A stretch of 64,000 nt of DNA from Lysinibacillus sp. PLM2 (GTDB lineage Bacteria > Bacillota > Bacilli > Bacillales_A > Planococcaceae): positions 1,548,001-1,612,000 of the forward strand of contig AP025689.1 of the NCBI GenBank assembly GCA_023168345.1, in the 5' to 3' direction. The notes beneath the pieces are model-generated. The model was not told the origin of the DNA. It was given only the letters and a program-made list of their open reading frames with translations, and searched no databases. The translations under genes and the position numbers were made by a program. Shown here in pieces: positions 57,281 to 64,000 of this stretch (the first letter of the stretch is position 1; the number at the start of each line of letters is the position of its first letter).

Positions 57281-57630
57281 TTTCTTACAACCCTCAAATG
57301 ATACAAAAGGAAGTTGTCGATCCTTTTTTTATTAAATGGGATTTGTTAAGTAAACAAATTTATGAAGCGCATGATACTAGAAATGGACAAGCTCGGGAGT
57401 TAATGGAAAGAGGGATCAAGCTTTATGAGGAACTAATCTATGCAGTATCCAATGCCGATTCTACTTCTATTCCTATAAATGAAGAGTTTGAAGTGTTACC
57501 GATTAATGGGGCAGAGCGCTTATATTTTATTAAAGCGAGACCAGGTCAATATGCGTGTTACAGACAATTAGAAGAATTATTTAAAGAGACAAAAAAACGA
57601 CTTGCTCGTTTCCGAGTCAAGGGAAAATAA
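57277..57630 (+). CDS. ypoC: YpoC family protein
   Basis: 117 residues, no membrane segment. Overlaps nth by four bases (ATGA). LPINGAERLYFIKARPGQYACYRQLEELF is typical of YpoC, which keeps this place between nth and ponA. Function unknown. Confidence 0.85.
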   Translation: MISYNPQMIQKEVVDPFFIKWDLLSKQIYEAHDTRNGQARELMERGIKLYEELIYAVSNADSTSIPINEEFEVLPINGAERLYFIKARPGQYACYRQLEELFKETKKRLARFRVKGK

Positions 57631-57665
57631 AAACAAGGTAGTTCGAATATGAACTACCTTGTTTT
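57630..57665. terminator. Bidirectional intrinsic terminator between ypoC and ponA
   Basis: Perfect 15-bp stem AAAACAAGGTAGTTC (57630-57644) / complement (57651-57665), six-base loop, A-run and T-run on either side. Confidence 0.92.
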
Positions 57666-57666
57666 A

Positions 57667-57690
57667 TTATTTATTTATTTATTTATTTAT
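57667..57690. repeat. Four-base tandem repeat (TTAT)n over the ponA stop codon
   Basis: About six units of TTAT/TTTA run from the terminator into the ponA stop codon (57687-57689). Length changes would mostly fall after the stop. Confidence 0.7.
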
Positions 57691-60314
57691 TCACCATTTC
57701 GATTTCCACGGCCAGGTGAATTCGGATTTGTTGGTAATACAGGTGATACTACATCATCTATTAATGAATCATCGTCGCCTGCAGGTTCTCCATTATTATC
57801 ATTTTGATTATCTTGGTTACCATTGTTTCCGTTATTATTATCATTCTCTTGATCACCATCACCGTCTCCATCACCATTTCCTTGATCATCATCAAAATCC
57901 ATAGAAGGATCATCAACAATTGGAACATCTATTGGATTTTCAATGGTAATTGTAACAGAAGCTGGCTCACTACGGACATCTTCTGAAACAGCAACAACTG
58001 AGAATGTATAGTTTCGATCGACCTCAATATTTGGAATTGATATTTGCGTATCTTCAGTTGAATCGACAACTACAGGTTCCTCACCATCTTGAGCCATGGT
58101 AATCTCAAAGGAAATTGGTATTTCTTCATCCTCATCGGTCTCTGGCGGAGTAAACTCCCAAGTTAAATCGACAACACTCCATAAATTATTGTAGTTTGCT
58201 TTAAGGTTGGTTGGAGCATTTAATTCAATTTTTTCATATTCCTCAGAGACTTCTGTTGGTTCTGTACCTTTCACAAATAGCTCTGTAGCACGTAACTCAT
58301 CAGGTGTAAATTCACTTGCAAGTTTAAGCGGGTTAGAGCCAATTTCAATCGTTGCTTCTACGACAGAACTTGGTTTTGTGAAGCTTGGTGTATCAACATT
58401 TTCCGAAATTTGAGACATGATCGATTTAAATAAGGTTTGTGGTAATCTACGCTCATCCCATGTAGTAATCGGATCTTTTCGCTCTGGGTAACCACTCCAT
58501 ATAGCAATCGAGTAGTTTGTCGTATATCCAGCAAACCAGGAATCAGGTACTGCTGAATTTGGTAAATTAAAGTTTGCAAAATCATCAGCAGAATAGTTTG
58601 TAGTACCTGTTTTACCAGCTAGATCTAAGCCAGGTACATTCGCTGCCGTACCAGATGCATTTGGTTTATTTCCAACAACATCACGCAATATATCTGTAAT
58701 CATGTATGCTGTATAGTCATTCATCGCTACCACTGATTCATGGTCGTAGGATTTCTTCGAACCATCGCGATATTCGATTTCAATAATAGCATATGGATCA
58801 TTATAAATCCCATTATTTCCAAATGCAGCGTAGGATGCAGCCATTTGGATAGGGGAAATATTAATATTACCGCCACCTATAGCATCTGATTCAAATACAT
58901 TTTCGGCTTCGATTCCTAATTTTGAAATGAATTGTTTTGCTTGATCATGGCCTACTTCATTTAAAGTTTTTACTGCAGGTATGTTACGTGAAGCATAAAG
59001 TGCTTCACGAATTGTCATTGTTCCTAAATATTTTCCATCCCAGTTTCCAATTTGTTGATTTGAGTTTTGGTATGTCATCGGTTCATCAACTGTTGTATGA
59101 CCTGTTGACCATTTTAAATACTCAATAGCCGGACCGTAATCGAGTAAAGGCTTCATCGTAGAACCTGGTGCACGTTTCGTTAAGTCTTCAGCATAGTTAA
59201 ATCCACGGTCAGCACCAAAATTACGTCCGCCACCTATTGCTCGAATAGCCCCAGTTTTTGTATCTACAACTGCTACCCCTGATTGTATAGTTTCGGTAGG
59301 GAAGTTCGCCGGATTATTCATCACGTTTTCAACAACGGTTTGAGCATTTGGATCAAGGGTTGTATACACTTTAATACCCTCAGATAATAAGTCTCCATCA
59401 CCATTTGCTTCAAGTTCATTTAAAACAACATCAAGGAAAGCATCATACTGTGAACCCGCCACTGTTTGACGTTCTTCTTCAGGTAATAATCGAGTCGTAA
59501 CGTCTATTTCTTTTGCAGCAGCAGCTTGTTCTTCGGTAATTTTCTCATGCTGTACCATTAAATCAAGAACTAAGTCACGGCGTTGTTGCGCTCGTTCTGG
59601 ATTTTTAAATGGATTATAAGCGTTAGGACTTTGAGGCATACCTGCAAGGAGTGCCATTTCATCCAATTCTAATTCATTTAGCTCTTTTCCGAAGAAATAG
59701 TTGGCAGCTGTACCAAATCCATAAATTCTACCAGACATTAAAATTTTGTTGAAATACATTTCGAAAATTTCTTCTTTTGAATATCGTTGCTCTAATTGAA
59801 TAGCAAGCCACGCTTCCTGAGCTTTACGTTCTAAATTTTTCTCATTTGTAAAGAATGAATTCTTTACTACTTGTTGTGTAATCGTACTACCACCCTGGGA
59901 TCCAAATCCACCTCGAACATTGGCAACAACTGCACCCATAGTACGCCATATATCTACACCAAAATGGCTAAAGAAGCGCACATCCTCAGTTGCAAGTATA
60001 GCGTCAATCATTGGTTGCGGAATATCGTCATATGCAACATATTTCCTTTCTACAGCACCGGTTGTAGCAAATAATTCACCATTTATATCGTAAAACTCAG
60101 CTGAAATTGGATCCTTCAATAGCTCCTCATCCAGTGGCGGCGCTGAAGATACATAATAAAAGAATAAACCGACACCGAATAAAAATCCTGCTAAGCCAAT
60201 AGCAAGAATTGAAAGTAAAATACGTTTAATCCATATTTTTGCTGGGGATTTTTGTGATTTACGTGCCTTTGCTCGTTCACGTTTTAAATCCTCACGTGTT
60301 CTTTTTTCTGTCAA
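57687..60314 (-). CDS. ponA: Class A penicillin-binding protein 1A/1B
   Basis: 875 residues, bifunctional. Basic cytoplasmic N-terminus, one membrane helix (~32-54). The glycosyltransferase domain has EDVRFFSHFGVD and GGSTITQQ. The transpeptidase has active-site STMK (in APGSTMKP), SRN and KTGTT. A fibronectin type III-like domain (~700-790) and a Gly/Asp/Asn/Gln-rich tail of ~80 residues follow. It polymerises and cross-links peptidoglycan. TTG 60314 follows AGGAG. It is read after recU as in Bacillus. Confidence 0.95.
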   Translation of the reverse strand: MTEKRTREDLKRERAKARKSQKSPAKIWIKRILLSILAIGLAGFLFGVGLFFYYVSSAPPLDEELLKDPISAEFYDINGELFATTGAVERKYVAYDDIPQPMIDAILATEDVRFFSHFGVDIWRTMGAVVANVRGGFGSQGGSTITQQVVKNSFFTNEKNLERKAQEAWLAIQLEQRYSKEEIFEMYFNKILMSGRIYGFGTAANYFFGKELNELELDEMALLAGMPQSPNAYNPFKNPERAQQRRDLVLDLMVQHEKITEEQAAAAKEIDVTTRLLPEEERQTVAGSQYDAFLDVVLNELEANGDGDLLSEGIKVYTTLDPNAQTVVENVMNNPANFPTETIQSGVAVVDTKTGAIRAIGGGRNFGADRGFNYAEDLTKRAPGSTMKPLLDYGPAIEYLKWSTGHTTVDEPMTYQNSNQQIGNWDGKYLGTMTIREALYASRNIPAVKTLNEVGHDQAKQFISKLGIEAENVFESDAIGGGNINISPIQMAASYAAFGNNGIYNDPYAIIEIEYRDGSKKSYDHESVVAMNDYTAYMITDILRDVVGNKPNASGTAANVPGLDLAGKTGTTNYSADDFANFNLPNSAVPDSWFAGYTTNYSIAIWSGYPERKDPITTWDERRLPQTLFKSIMSQISENVDTPSFTKPSSVVEATIEIGSNPLKLASEFTPDELRATELFVKGTEPTEVSEEYEKIELNAPTNLKANYNNLWSVVDLTWEFTPPETDEDEEIPISFEITMAQDGEEPVVVDSTEDTQISIPNIEVDRNYTFSVVAVSEDVRSEPASVTITIENPIDVPIVDDPSMDFDDDQGNGDGDGDGDQENDNNNGNNGNQDNQNDNNGEPAGDDDSLIDDVVSPVLPTNPNSPGRGNRNGE

Positions 60315-60336
60315 AATAATCTCCTCACTTTACAAA

Positions 60337-60963
60337 CTAGCATTCTTTGTTTGTAATCATCTTTTCAATAATAGATAAATAATCGATACGTGGGTTATAA
60401 CCTGGAGATATTTCATAAGTATTTGATTCAAAGACTTTTAATGGAATGGATTTAGCTCCACCACGTTCCATATTATTCCACGCTTCTAATAATACCGTAA
60501 AAGGTAAAATGAAATATCTTTCTAGCTTTGAGAATCTTACAATTGTAAAAGAAATACCTTTTTGATTTGATACATCCTCCATATGTTTAATTTGATGTGC
60601 ATGTACATTTTTTAGCGGAAAAGAGGTTTTACTCTCGGTTTCCTTTGCTTCAAAATCTATATAGTAGCCATTCCATACGCCATTATAATCCGTTGTAGAA
60701 GGTGTTCGAAAATATGCTTCTCGAATAACAGCTGCACTTCTCTTCGGATATTCTACATTGACGATTTGTACAGGAACAGGTTTCTTATGAATCACAGCTA
60801 TTTGCCTATTTAAATAGAAGTTATTTGTTTCATTAAGCTCATCTTCTAGAGTTTTTCCACGATTGCTAAAAGAAATGTCATTCTTTTTTTGTCCTGTATC
60901 CTTTTTCGCAATACCTTCTACTTGTGGCTTATATATTTTGCCATTTGGATAACGGATTGTCAT
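60337..60963 (-). CDS. recU: Holliday junction resolvase RecU
   Basis: 208 residues from ATG 60963 after AAGAAGGGTGA; a frame open further upstream has no ribosome site. MTIRYPNGKIY start, SNRGKTLEDELNETN, catalytic DYNGVWNGYYIDFEAKET and a stalk region. Cuts Holliday junctions and modulates RecA. ponA follows 22 bases later on the same strand. Confidence 0.95.
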   Translation of the reverse strand: MTIRYPNGKIYKPQVEGIAKKDTGQKKNDISFSNRGKTLEDELNETNNFYLNRQIAVIHKKPVPVQIVNVEYPKRSAAVIREAYFRTPSTTDYNGVWNGYYIDFEAKETESKTSFPLKNVHAHQIKHMEDVSNQKGISFTIVRFSKLERYFILPFTVLLEAWNNMERGGAKSIPLKVFESNTYEISPGYNPRIDYLSIIEKMITNKEC

Positions 60964-61264
60964 GAAATCACCCTTCTTTAAAATGATAACCAATAAATAT
61001 ATTAATTTTAACACAAAGTAAAAAAATTCAATTATCGAGTTGTTTGTTATTAGCTGTAAATCAATTCTGTTGGATTCTAAGGATGGATAGTCGAAACGCA
61101 TCGCTCATCTGCTGAGAAATTCTTAAGGTGGGGATAGCTCAAAGTTACTATATAAAATAATAGCGAATTTTTTATACTTTTATCATCCCTTGTCTAGTTT
61201 TGACATACCGAAAGGGATTTCCCTCTTTGTACGGAATAGTAAATGGACAAAGGAGGCGGTTAAT
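60964..61264. other. recU upstream spacer
   Basis: About 300 bases with no clear gene. It must carry the recU-ponA promoter and a promoter for the rightward genes. TTGACA at 61199-61204 is visible, but I find no well-spaced -10 for it. Confidence 0.4.
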
Positions 61265-61447
61265 TTGAATAAAATTCAAATGCTACTATCACAAATTGAT
61301 TGTATTGATCAAATGATTACTGTCAAAATAGAAAATGAACGAAATGCGATGAATGATGAATTTTTTACCAAACTAGTTAATACTCATCAAAAAGTAAGCT
61401 TAGCAGAAAAGCATTTTCATGTAAAGAATACTTGTTCTCCTTCTTAG
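61265..61447 (+). CDS. Small protein of unknown function, 60 residues
   Basis: TTG 61265 follows AAAGGAGG at good distance; the frame is open further upstream but without a site. The peptide (MNKIQMLLSQIDCIDQMITVKIENERN...) is helical and charged, with two cysteines, and has no membrane segment. It sits in the place of the yppC/yppD genes of B. subtilis, but I do not see clear similarity. Moderate support from the strong ribosome site. Confidence 0.6.
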   Translation: MNKIQMLLSQIDCIDQMITVKIENERNAMNDEFFTKLVNTHQKVSLAEKHFHVKNTCSPS

Positions 61448-61514
61448 TAGTGATTCCTGACCGTTTTTGGTAAACTAATAACTATAGAATGCTAAAAGTT
61501 TGAGGTAAACCAAA

Positions 61515-61883
61515 ATGGAATTAGTTAAAATAACAAAACAATTAATATTAGAGTGTGAAGCATCTATTAATCGTTTTTACCAAATGAGAGAGATGGATGC
61601 AACACCTCTATTTTTTGATGAAGTAAAACCTTATGCAGATAAAATTCAAGCCCTTTTAATAGAATTTCAACAACTAGCCAATCAGTGGATCAAAGAAAAC
61701 AATCCTAAATATATGCACGAAATTCAAATTTCAAATGCTGCTGATGCTATGAATCAATTTATAGTGCAATCCTTTTATAAACAAACAAGCAAAAAAAGAT
61801 TTATTCAATCTGTTCAATCGGTGCAATATACATTGACAACATTTTTGCGTTACTTAGAGGTAGGTGACAAAGATGGAATTTAG
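61515..61883 (+). CDS. yppE: YppE, DUF1798 protein
   Basis: 122 residues, all-helical, soluble. FDEVKPYADKIQALLIEFQQLANQWI and NAADAMNQFIVQSFYKQTSKKRF match YppE/DUF1798. Function unknown. Its last 11 bases overlap the yprA start, so they are coupled. Confidence 0.85.
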   Translation: MELVKITKQLILECEASINRFYQMREMDATPLFFDEVKPYADKIQALLIEFQQLANQWIKENNPKYMHEIQISNAADAMNQFIVQSFYKQTSKKRFIQSVQSVQYTLTTFLRYLEVGDKDGI

Positions 61884-64000
61884 CAAAAAGAAATCAATTG
61901 ATGAAATCGTTCAACAATGGAAAAGCGACGAAGAATTAAAAAATAATATCCTTTATTGGAATACAATTGAAGGAAAGGAAGCAAGCTATGCACCATTTCC
62001 TGATTCACTACATCCTTCTATAAAGAAAGCTTTAGAAGACAGAGGTATATCACAGTTATATACCCATCAGCGACAAGCTTTTGATTATGCAACGAGGGGA
62101 GATTCTTTTACTGCAGTTACACCAACTGCATCGGGTAAATCCCTTTGCTATCATCTTCCTATCTTGCAAAAAATTCTCGAAGATTCTTCTAGTCGTGCAA
62201 TCTACTTATTTCCAACGAAGGCTCTTGCACAAGATCAAAAAACAGATTTAAATAATTTAATAGAAAGTATGGGAGAAGAAATCCTAAGTTATACATATGA
62301 TGGTGATACAGCACCAGCAATTCGGCAAAAAATCCGAAAAGCAGGACATATCGTTATGACTAACCCCGACATGCTACACTCAGGTATTTTACCTCACCAT
62401 ACAAAATGGGTGTCTCTCTTTGAGAATTTGAAGTATATTGTCATTGATGAATTGCATACATATAAAGGTGTTTTCGGAAGTCATGTTGCTCATGTAATCA
62501 GAAGACTAAAAAGAATTTGCGAATTTTATGGCAGTGATCCAATTTTCATTTGTACATCTGCAACGATTAAAAACCCTAAAGAATTAGCAGAAAAATTAAC
62601 AAATACAAATCACCAACTAATAGCTGAATCAGGGGCTCCTGTTGGAAAGAAAACATTCCTATTCTATAACCCTCCAATCGTTCATCCGACTTTTGGCGTT
62701 CGAAGAAGCAGTGTTTTAGAGGTAAGAGATTTAGCAACACGACTTTATCAAGCAGGTATTCAAACGATTGTTTTTGCCAAATCAAGAGTAAGGGTTGAAA
62801 TGCTTGTAACCTATTTAAAAGAACTAACAAAAAAGAAAATTAATAATGAATCAATTAGAGGCTATCGTGGTGGCTATTTACCCAACGAACGACGCGCAAT
62901 TGAAAAAGGATTAAGAGATGGTTCTATTCAAATTGTAGTTAGCACGAACGCTCTAGAATTAGGTGTAGATATTGGTCAATTACAGGCATGTATTATGACT
63001 GGCTATCCCGGTAATATAGCGAGTGCTTGGCAACAGGCTGGACGAGCAGGAAGGAGACAAGACTCCGCACTTATTATTTATGTTGCGGGTGCAACAGCTC
63101 TTGATCAATATGTTGTCAATAATCCTATGTATTTGTTAGGTAGCTCCCCAGAAGAGGCCTTGATTAATCCAGAAAATATTCTAATATTAATGGAGCATTT
63201 AAAATGTGCTGCTTTTGAATTACCATTTTCCATGACAGATAGCTACGGAGAGTTTGAAGTACAAGAGCTATTAGCTTTCTTAGAAGAAGAAGGTGTACTC
63301 ATTAAAACAAGCTCGAGCTGGTATTGGATGAGCGATCGATTCCCAGCTCATGAGATAAGCTTACGATCTGCTGCACAGGAAAATGTTGTCATTATAGACT
63401 GGTCAATTCAAGGGTCAACAAAAGTAATTGGTGAAATGGATACTTATAGTGCGATGACTTTACTTCATGAAGAAGCTATTTATTTACATCAAGGAATTCA
63501 ATATCAGGTTGAAAAGTTGGATTGGGAAGAGAAAAAAGCGTTTGTTCGGGAAGTGGATGTTGATTATTATACGGATGCAAATCTAGCTGTTGAATTGAAA
63601 GTTTTAAGCGAAGATAAAAGTAAATCATATAAGAATGCAACCGTAAGCTTTGGAGACGTTAGTTTACTAGCAATTCCAACAATTTTTAAGAAGATTCGCT
63701 TTAACACACATGAAAATATCGGTTCAGGGAAAATTCATATCCCACCATTAGAAATGCATACAAATTCAACGTGGCTTTCTTTTGATATGCCGGAAAACTG
63801 GTCAGAGGAAATGTTAACGGATGCATTAACAGGAGCTGCATATGCGATCGGCTCTTTTGTGCCATTATTTATACAATGCGATCGTAATGATTTGTCCGTT
63901 GTCCCACAAGTGAAATCCATTCATAATGAAAAGCCAACGCTTTTTATTTATGATAGCTATCCAGGAGGCATTGGATTAAGTGAAAAGGTTTATGATATAT
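61873..64000 (+). CDS. yprA: DNA-repair helicase YprA (MrfA), C-terminus cut by the window edge
   Basis: At least 709 codons from ATG 61873; the B. subtilis protein has about 749, so only the last ~40 are missing. SF2 motifs: Q-motif region YTHQRQAFDYA, Walker A TPTASGKSLCYHLP, DELHTYKG, TSATI, STNALELGVDIG and QAGRAGRRQ. The DUF1998 region begins near the edge (YDSYPGGIGLSEKVYD); its zinc cysteines should come next. MrfA with MrfB repairs mitomycin C damage independently of UvrABC. Its partner yprB is expected just beyond the window. Confidence 0.93.
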   Translation, partial: MEFSKKKSIDEIVQQWKSDEELKNNILYWNTIEGKEASYAPFPDSLHPSIKKALEDRGISQLYTHQRQAFDYATRGDSFTAVTPTASGKSLCYHLPILQKILEDSSSRAIYLFPTKALAQDQKTDLNNLIESMGEEILSYTYDGDTAPAIRQKIRKAGHIVMTNPDMLHSGILPHHTKWVSLFENLKYIVIDELHTYKGVFGSHVAHVIRRLKRICEFYGSDPIFICTSATIKNPKELAEKLTNTNHQLIAESGAPVGKKTFLFYNPPIVHPTFGVRRSSVLEVRDLATRLYQAGIQTIVFAKSRVRVEMLVTYLKELTKKKINNESIRGYRGGYLPNERRAIEKGLRDGSIQIVVSTNALELGVDIGQLQACIMTGYPGNIASAWQQAGRAGRRQDSALIIYVAGATALDQYVVNNPMYLLGSSPEEALINPENILILMEHLKCAAFELPFSMTDSYGEFEVQELLAFLEEEGVLIKTSSSWYWMSDRFPAHEISLRSAAQENVVIIDWSIQGSTKVIGEMDTYSAMTLLHEEAIYLHQGIQYQVEKLDWEEKKAFVREVDVDYYTDANLAVELKVLSEDKSKSYKNATVSFGDVSLLAIPTIFKKIRFNTHENIGSGKIHIPPLEMHTNSTWLSFDMPENWSEEMLTDALTGAAYAIGSFVPLFIQCDRNDLSVVPQVKSIHNEKPTLFIYDSYPGGIGLSEKVYDI

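Noticed and set aside
57667-57690. CRISPR-like tandem repeat
   Set aside because: Four-base units with no spacers; simple sequence repeat. No CRISPR array is seen anywhere in the window.
57659-57904. Plus-strand frame opposite the ponA tail (FYYLFIYLFIHH...)
   Set aside because: It is the complement of the Asp/Asn/Gly-rich repeat and the TTAT tract, not a gene.

Overview
The window is a low-GC, spore-forming member of the Bacillales. It is almost all chromosomal core and reads like the fabI, ypb to ypr part of a Bacillus-type genome. Gene order from ypbB to yprA follows the Bacillus subtilis backbone closely, but several genes usually present there are missing. Together with the AT-rich intergenic DNA this suggests the Planococcaceae or Lysinibacillus/Ureibacillus side of the group rather than B. 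subtilis itself. That placement is inference. Spore genes (sleB, ypeB, spoIVA), bacillithiol genes (bshA, ypdA), the two-subunit heptaprenyl diphosphate synthase and TRAP (mtrB) all fit.

Layout: 1-1.5 kb, fabI (cut by the window edge) behind a FapR box, a DUF1129 membrane protein and ferredoxin; 1.6-6.7 kb, ypbB-recS, ypbE, ypbG and ypdA; 6.7-8.5 kb, a small accessory pocket with an orphan membrane protein, a secreted YiiX-like hydrolase gene broken by one stop codon, and non-coding debris; 8.5-13.3 kb, ansA, prsW, sleB-ypeB, ypfA; 13.5-21.7 kb, cmk, rpsA homologue, der, gpsA, yphE, yphF, spoIVA, hbs; 22-26 kb, folE-mtrB, hepS-menG-hepT, ndk; 26-33.3 kb, cheR and an aromatic amino acid supraoperon (aroF, aroB, aroH, hisC, tyrA, aroE) without trp genes; 33.4-38 kb, ypiA, ypiB, ypiF and qcrABC; 38.2-41.3 kb, ypjA, a YugP-type metallopeptidase, a new 50-residue membrane peptide, a Bacillales dispersed repeat and the YitT protein; 41.4-46.5 kb, mazG-like ypjD, dapB, mgsA, bshA, cca, birA; 46.5-49 kb, panBCD behind a leader that looks like the pan RNA motif, followed by a candidate small RNA; 49-57.6 kb, an unknown gene, dinG, ypmB, aspB, asnS, dnaD, nth, ypoC; 57.7-64 kb, ponA and recU on the minus strand, then yppE and the DNA-repair helicase yprA (mrfA), which runs off the end.

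The window is mainly housekeeping: chorismate and aromatic synthesis, pantothenate, lysine/cell wall precursor, menaquinone side chain, the bc complex that uses that menaquinone, ribosome maturation, and repair. I see no CRISPR array, prophage, complete insertion sequence, tRNA or rRNA. The most interesting points are small: an isolated promoter, hairpins and terminator unit after panD that looks like an independent small RNA; spoIVA with no normal start codon (ATA after a perfect ribosome binding site); the structured panB leader; missing trp and bshB1 genes at conserved loci; and an unannotated 50-residue membrane peptide.
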